The notes under the pieces are model-generated. The model saw nothing but the letters and a program-made list of their open reading frames with translations. It made no database searches and had not been told where the DNA came from. 64,000 bases of DNA from Oscillospiraceae bacterium (GTDB taxonomy: Bacteria > Bacillota > Clostridia > Oscillospirales > Ruminococcaceae), in the NCBI GenBank assembly GCA_019424695.1, contig JAHYZA010000005.1, positions 226,134 through 290,133 on the forward strand, written 5' to 3'. Positions within the stretch are counted from its first letter, which is position 1; each line of letters opens with the position of its first letter. The position numbers and the translations under genes are program-made. Below are positions 57,724 to 64,000 of this stretch, piece by piece.

Positions 57724-57752
57724 TTGCACTTTTCCCAAGAAAAAGTTACAAT
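57724..57752 (+). promoter_or_regulatory. Promoter of the lipid kinase/lon/engB run
   Basis: TTGCAC at 57724-57729 and TACAAT at 57747-57752, 17-base spacer. Confidence 0.7.
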
Positions 57753-57774
57753 AAATACTACTTGTATCTATACA

Positions 57775-58758
57775 ATGGAAAAGGGGGCGGCTGCGATTCG
57801 TTATCTGTTTGTTATCAATCCAACCGCCGGGAAGGTCGACGCCAGCGTCGCCTTGCTGCCTCGTATTCGCGCGGCAGCACAGCGGGCAGGGATCGAGCCT
57901 TCCATCGTGGTGACCCGCAGCGCAGGCCATGCCCGTGAGGTTGCTGCGGCCTGCGCTGACGGTACAGAACCGGTACGGATCTACGTATGCGGCGGCGACG
58001 GCACGCTCAACGAAATCTTGCAGGGAGCCGCCGGGAGTGAGCATCTTTCTGTGGGATGTATTCCGTGCGGAAGCGGCAACGATTATATCCGGAATTTTGG
58101 GACACAATCCGATTTTCTGGATCTGGATGCCCAGCTGGCTGCAGAAGCCTATCCCGCAGATCTGATCCGCACACCGCAGGGGTATGGCATCGATATCTAC
58201 GCAGCGGGAATCGACGCGCAGGTTGCCAACGGAATTCCCAAATGGCGCCGAGTACCGCTGTGCGGTGGTACAACAGCGTATACACTTTCCATTTTGGAAG
58301 CTGTCTGCAGTACGTTTCGCCACAGGCTGCGTGTCCAAGCAGATGATGTGGAGATGGAAGGAACTTTCATGATGCTTGCCATCTGCAATGCGCAGATGTA
58401 TGGCGGCGGATATTGTGCCGCACCGTACGCAAGCATCGACGACGGTTTGCTGGATGTTGTTCTGCTCAAGCCGGTTCCCAGACTCCGCCTGGCCGGCCTC
58501 CTGAAAGGGTATCGGCTGGGTCAGCATCTCACACCTGACGGACAGGTGACAGAACCATTCCGTCCTTACATGACCTTTTTCCGCACAAGTTCCATTGATA
58601 TTCAGGTATTGGATCAGCGTCCCTTGATCACAACCCTGGACGGTGAATGTTCCCCCCAGATGAATCTGCACGCAGAGGTGGCGCGGCGCAGCATTCGTAT
58701 TCTTTTGCCGCCAAAACTCGCACAAAATGCGCCTGTACTCCAGGCTATGGGAGAGTAA
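57775..58758 (+). CDS. Diacylglycerol kinase family lipid kinase
   Basis: A 327-residue DAGK-catalytic-domain protein. The signatures FVINPTAGK, YVCGGDGTLNEILQGA and GCIPCGSGNDYIRNFG are clear, with the C-terminal part ending in a ITTLDGE segment. Members phosphorylate diacylglycerol or related lipids; the substrate is not certain. Start at 57775, just behind the promoter; the frame to 57589 runs into the divergent DUF421 gene. lon follows after 2 bases. Confidence 0.9.
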   Translation: MEKGAAAIRYLFVINPTAGKVDASVALLPRIRAAAQRAGIEPSIVVTRSAGHAREVAAACADGTEPVRIYVCGGDGTLNEILQGAAGSEHLSVGCIPCGSGNDYIRNFGTQSDFLDLDAQLAAEAYPADLIRTPQGYGIDIYAAGIDAQVANGIPKWRRVPLCGGTTAYTLSILEAVCSTFRHRLRVQADDVEMEGTFMMLAICNAQMYGGGYCAAPYASIDDGLLDVVLLKPVPRLRLAGLLKGYRLGQHLTPDGQVTEPFRPYMTFFRTSSIDIQVLDQRPLITTLDGECSPQMNLHAEVARRSIRILLPPKLAQNAPVLQAMGE

Positions 58759-58760
58759 GC

Positions 58761-61202
<2,442 letters not shown>

Positions 61203-61212
61203 AAGGAATCTC

Positions 61213-61815
61213 ATGAATTATAATAACTGCGAATTCCTGGCTTCTTATGGACTTTCGCGCCAGTTGCCGGACAGTGACCGGCCGGAAATCGTTTTTTCCG
61301 GCCGCTCCAATGTGGGCAAATCCAGTTTGATCAACAAGCTGTGCAACCGCAAAAACCTGGCTCGCGTCAGTTCCACGCCTGGCAAAACCGCCACCATCAA
61401 TTTTTATAAGGCGGACACCGCCTATTTTGTGGATCTGCCGGGGTATGGGTATGCCAAGGTTTCCAACGCAGACCGCGCCCGCTGGGATGAGCTGATCAAC
61501 AGCTACTTTGAGGCGGACCGCGCTGTCTGTCTGCTGATTCAGCTTCTGGACTGCCGCCACGCGCCCAGCGCGGATGATGTTCAGATGTTGGAATATCTGC
61601 ATTACCACGGCATCCCCTTTGTGGCTGCACTGACAAAAGCTGACAAGCTGAAAAAATCCCAGCTGGCAGCCTGCCAGGCCGAGTTCGAGAAACTCTGCGC
61701 TCCGTATGGCTGTCAGGGGGTATACCTTACCAGCGCGGAAAATGGTTACGGTATGGACGCCCTGCGTGCCTGTCTGGAGCAGCACCTGAATGGAGACGCC
61801 GGCCATGGCGTATAA
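61213..61815 (+). CDS. engB: Ribosome biogenesis GTPase EngB/YsxC
   Basis: A 200-residue GTPase for 50S assembly. G1 is FSGRSNVGKSSLIN (about 30-43), the switch region has RVSSTPGKTATINFY, G3 is DLPGYGYAKV and G4 is TKADKLKKS. The start MNYNNCEF is after AAAGGA; the longer frame lies inside lon. It overlaps the methyltransferase gene by 11 bases. Confidence 0.97.
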   Translation: MNYNNCEFLASYGLSRQLPDSDRPEIVFSGRSNVGKSSLINKLCNRKNLARVSSTPGKTATINFYKADTAYFVDLPGYGYAKVSNADRARWDELINSYFEADRAVCLLIQLLDCRHAPSADDVQMLEYLHYHGIPFVAALTKADKLKKSQLAACQAEFEKLCAPYGCQGVYLTSAENGYGMDALRACLEQHLNGDAGHGV

Positions 61816-62566
61816 TGAGTTTGCCTATTTTTATGATGAGTTCAACGGTGCTGCCGACTACGAGGCGCTTTTCACTTATATTCAGAAAGAGCTTGCGGCC
61901 CATGGCGTTACGGACGGCATTCTGGCGGACCTGGGGTGCGGTACGGGTGATCTGACCCTGATGCTGACACAGGCCGGCTATGATGTCATCGGCATTGACC
62001 GGTCGGAAGAAATGCTCAGTGTGCTGCGTGAGAAGGCGGACGAGCTCGGGCTGACGGGGCGGCTGTTGTTGCTGCGCCAGGACCTGCTGGAACTGGACTT
62101 GTACGGGACCATTCGGGCTGCCGTATCCACATTCGACACCTACAGCCATATTGGCCCTTTGGACAATTTTGAAAGGGCCATTCGGAACGCCGCTTATTTT
62201 ATGGAGAAAGATGGCGTTTTTGTGTTCGACCTGAACACACCATATAAACACCGGCACATTTTAGCAGGACAGACTTTCGACATTGATGCGGAAGACGCCC
62301 TTTGCCATTGGACCAATCGGTATGACGAATCTACCGGGCGGGTGGACATCTCAATTGATATTACCTACCGTGATACCGGGGAGCATTTCAAGGAGTCTTT
62401 CTGCGAGTACAGCTATCCGCTGGAAACAGTAGAGGCCCTTCTGCAGCGTTACGGTTTTTCTGTAACACGCGTATCAGACGGAGAAGACTTTGGCCCTGTA
62501 CGTCCCGACAGTCCCCGGTGGATCATCACTGCCATCAAGCAATATACCCAGGAGGAAAAAGCCTAA
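61805..62566 (+). CDS. Class I SAM-dependent methyltransferase
   Basis: A 253-residue methyltransferase with the N-terminal MAYNEFAYFYDEFNGAADYEAL segment, motif I GILADLGCGTGDLTLML (about 37-53) and VIGIDRSEEMLSVLREKA (about 61-78). The C-terminal part has a beta-rich insert (WTNRYDESTGRVDISIDITYRDTG). Typical of small uncharacterised methyltransferases beside engB or hslO; substrate unknown. It ends directly at the hslO start. Confidence 0.9.
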   Translation: MAYNEFAYFYDEFNGAADYEALFTYIQKELAAHGVTDGILADLGCGTGDLTLMLTQAGYDVIGIDRSEEMLSVLREKADELGLTGRLLLLRQDLLELDLYGTIRAAVSTFDTYSHIGPLDNFERAIRNAAYFMEKDGVFVFDLNTPYKHRHILAGQTFDIDAEDALCHWTNRYDESTGRVDISIDITYRDTGEHFKESFCEYSYPLETVEALLQRYGFSVTRVSDGEDFGPVRPDSPRWIITAIKQYTQEEKA

Positions 62567-63478
62567 ATGGAACAAAATCATAACATGCTGCGCGGCATCT
62601 CCGAAAACGGCGGCATCGTATTTTACGGCGTAGATTCTACCGAAATGGTTCGGGAGATGGAGCGCCTGCACAAGACCAGCGCAGTAACCACCGCGGCCCT
62701 GGGACGGCTTTTGACAGCCACTTCCATGATGGGCATTATGCTCAAAAGCACACAGGATTCCATCACAGTGCAGATCAAAGGCGGCGGGCCTGCCGGTCGG
62801 CTGCTTGCTGTTTCGGACGGTACCGGAAACGTTAAAGGCTATGTGGAACATCCTATCGTGGAATTGCCGCCGCGTGAGGACGGCCATTTGAACGTGGGGG
62901 CTGCCGTCGGCAAGGATGGGACGCTGGATGTTATTCGCGATCTGGGGCTTCGTGAACCGTATGTGGGGCAGGTACCTTTGACTACCGGTGAGATTGCCGA
63001 AGATATTACCTCTTATTTTGCAATCAGCGAACAGGTGCCTACCGTCTGCGCCCTCGGCGTATTGGTAGACACTGACCTCAGTGTGCGCTGCGCAGGCGGC
63101 TTCATCGTGCAGCTGCTGCCGGGCGCTACTGAACAGGAAATCGACCATCTGGAAAAGAACATCAAATCCATGCCCAGTGTGACGGCAATGCTGGAGGCCG
63201 GGAAAACGGTACGGGATATGCTGGACATGGCGTTGGATGGTTTCCAACCGGATATCCTGGATAGCTACCACGTAGCCTACCATTGCGACTGCAGCCTGGC
63301 CCGCGTGGAGGGGATGCTGCATAGCCTAGGGAAAAAAGAAGTCGAAAACCTTCGGGATGAAGATCCGATTGCAGAGGTGAATTGCCAGTTCTGCGACAAG
63401 ATTTACCGGGTAGACCTCAACAAGCTCCTGGAAAATTGGCCATCCATCGACGAAAATTCGCCGACCCAAAAAGTTTGA
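62567..63478 (+). CDS. hslO: Redox-regulated chaperone Hsp33
   Basis: A 303-residue Hsp33 chaperone that is switched on by oxidation. The C-terminal redox switch is intact: YHCDCS (CxC) and NCQFCDKIY (CxxC), about residues 240-280, which bind zinc when reduced. N-terminal fold signature: AVTTAALGRLLTATSMMGIML and QIKGGGPAGRLLAV. GGAGGAAAA lies inside the end of the preceding gene, and the ATG follows its stop directly. Confidence 0.96.
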   Translation: MEQNHNMLRGISENGGIVFYGVDSTEMVREMERLHKTSAVTTAALGRLLTATSMMGIMLKSTQDSITVQIKGGGPAGRLLAVSDGTGNVKGYVEHPIVELPPREDGHLNVGAAVGKDGTLDVIRDLGLREPYVGQVPLTTGEIAEDITSYFAISEQVPTVCALGVLVDTDLSVRCAGGFIVQLLPGATEQEIDHLEKNIKSMPSVTAMLEAGKTVRDMLDMALDGFQPDILDSYHVAYHCDCSLARVEGMLHSLGKKEVENLRDEDPIAEVNCQFCDKIYRVDLNKLLENWPSIDENSPTQKV

Positions 63479-63508
63479 AAAAAATTGCAAAAAAATCGGA
63501 AAAAGTAG

Positions 63509-63537
63509 TTGACAAATGCGCCGGGGTTGTATATAAT
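63509..63537 (+). promoter_or_regulatory. Consensus promoter of the tRNA array
   Basis: TTGACA at 63509-63514 and TATAAT at 63532-63537 with a 17-base spacer, a perfect consensus. Confidence 0.9.
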
Positions 63538-63585
63538 AATACCCGTCGCCCGGAGAGAGCGGCTGAGCAAAACTCTCCGATACAT

Positions 63586-63661
63586 GCGGCCGTAGCTCAT
63601 CTGGTAGAGCGCCACCTTGCCAAGGTGGAGGTAGCGAGTTCGAGCCTCGTCGGCCGCTCCA
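63586..63661 (+). tRNA. tRNA-Gly (anticodon GCC)
   Basis: 76 bases with encoded CCA. Acceptor GCGGCCG pairs with CGGCCGC; the anticodon loop is TTGCCAA; the T arm holds TTCGAGC. The same gene is repeated at 63941. Confidence 0.97.
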
Positions 63662-63665
63662 TTGC

Positions 63666-63741
63666 GGAAGTTTAGCTCAGCTGGGAGAGCATCTGCCTTA
63701 CAAGCAGAGGGTCAGCGGTTCGAGCCCGTTAACTTCCACCA
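63666..63741 (+). tRNA. tRNA-Val (anticodon TAC)
   Basis: 76 bases with encoded CCA. Acceptor GGAAGTT pairs with AACTTCC; the anticodon loop is CTTACAA. Only 4 bases separate it from tRNA-Gly. Confidence 0.95.
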
Positions 63742-63746
63742 AATGT

Positions 63747-63823
63747 GGCCCGGTAGTTCAGTTGGTTAGAACGCTAGCCTGTCACGCTAGAGGTCGTCAG
63801 TTCGAGCCTGATTCGGGTCGCCA
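63747..63823 (+). tRNA. tRNA-Asp (anticodon GTC)
   Basis: 77 bases with encoded CCA. Acceptor GGCCCGG pairs with TCGGGTC (two G-U pairs); the anticodon loop is CTGTCAC. Confidence 0.96.
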
Positions 63824-63826
63824 TTT

Positions 63827-63902
63827 GCCTCTGTAGCTCAGTCGGTAGAGCAGGGGACTGAAAATCCCCGTGTCATTGGTTCGATTCCGATCGGAGGCAC
63901 CA
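63827..63902 (+). tRNA. tRNA-Phe (anticodon GAA)
   Basis: 76 bases with encoded CCA. Acceptor GCCTCTG pairs with CGGAGGC (one G-U pair); the anticodon loop is CTGAAAA. Confidence 0.96.
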
Positions 63903-63910
63903 AGGTTCTT

Positions 63911-63935
63911 GTACATTCTTTCCTTAAGAATGTAC
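63911..63935 (+). other. Hairpin between tRNA-Phe and the second tRNA-Gly
   Basis: GTACATTCTT (63911-63920) pairs perfectly with AAGAATGTAC (63926-63935) around a 5-base loop. No T-run follows, so it is not a normal terminator; it may help processing of the array transcript. Confidence 0.55.
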
Positions 63936-63940
63936 CTTAT

Positions 63941-64000
63941 GCGGCCGTAGCTCATCTGGTAGAGCGCCACCTTGCCAAGGTGGAGGTAGCGAGTTCGAGC
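63941..64000 (+). tRNA. tRNA-Gly (anticodon GCC), second copy, cut by window end
   Basis: All 60 bases present are identical to the first 60 bases of the tRNA-Gly at 63586. The 3' part lies beyond the window. Confidence 0.95.

Overview
The window looks like the chromosome of a Gram-positive, low-oxygen, spore-forming member of Clostridia, most like the Oscillospiraceae/Ruminococcaceae group (Faecalibacterium, Gemmiger and Subdoligranulum relatives). The reasons are Bacillus/Clostridium-type gene order (yicC-remA-gmk-priA-def-fmt-rsmB-rlmN-prpC-prkC-rsgA-thiN-spoVM), sporulation and germination genes (gerW/ytfJ, spoVM, a SipL-like gene, spoIVA, bofA, a gerA-type operon), a reverse rubrerythrin, and strong AGGAGG ribosome binding sites with frequent TTG and GTG starts. 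No taxonomic marker such as 16S rRNA is present, so this is inference from gene content.

Layout. 1-2480: the edge of an AT-richer mobile element with a DUF6076 zinc protein translationally coupled to a large serine recombinase. 2480-3085: no protein gene, but strong signs of a structured RNA. 3086-3602: two small genes (DUF1294 membrane protein and an unknown). 3783-9388: central metabolism (pta; pyk-luxS on the minus strand; deoB) and a YdcF-like membrane protein. 9401-13488: an esterase, a DUF6056 membrane protein, and on the minus strand an ATP-grasp ligase behind a 57-codon DUF4250 gene, then rpmB. 13704-17723: site-2 protease, scpA, scpB, DUF2953, ytfJ and rluB in one tight run. 17794-21110: a biotin-dependent carboxyltransferase operon (12S-like, biotin carrier, 5S/OadA-like) behind a promoter that carries a good Rex operator. 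21173-33300: the long housekeeping run from yicC to thiN.

33327-37050 is a spore-envelope block: a 22-codon spoVM, a SPOCS/LysM protein resembling SipL, spoIVA, a DUF2508 gene and bofA. It is followed by the RNase P RNA gene (37089-37436). 37580-43231: an RluA-type pseudouridine synthase, a LysM-G5-M23 envelope protein, murA, a WalJ-type metallo-hydrolase and rlmH. 43580-47724: a class I aminotransferase, fused secDF and nrdR. 47704-57665: DUF4363/DUF421, a gerA-type germinant receptor operon, an MBOAT-DHHW acyltransferase pair, a DUF4358 lipoprotein, an Hpre_diP_synt_I membrane protein, reverse rubrerythrin and a second DUF421. 57775-63478: lipid kinase, lon, engB, a methyltransferase and hslO. 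The right end is a tRNA array (Gly-Val-Asp-Phe-Gly, the last cut by the window edge) behind a consensus promoter.

Most of the window is ordinary core genome. The points I would look at first are the unassigned structured RNA at about 2690-3025, the hairpin that hides the spoVM ribosome binding site, the Rex-controlled carboxyltransferase operon that lacks a biotin carboxylase or membrane decarboxylase subunit, and the recombinase element at the left edge.
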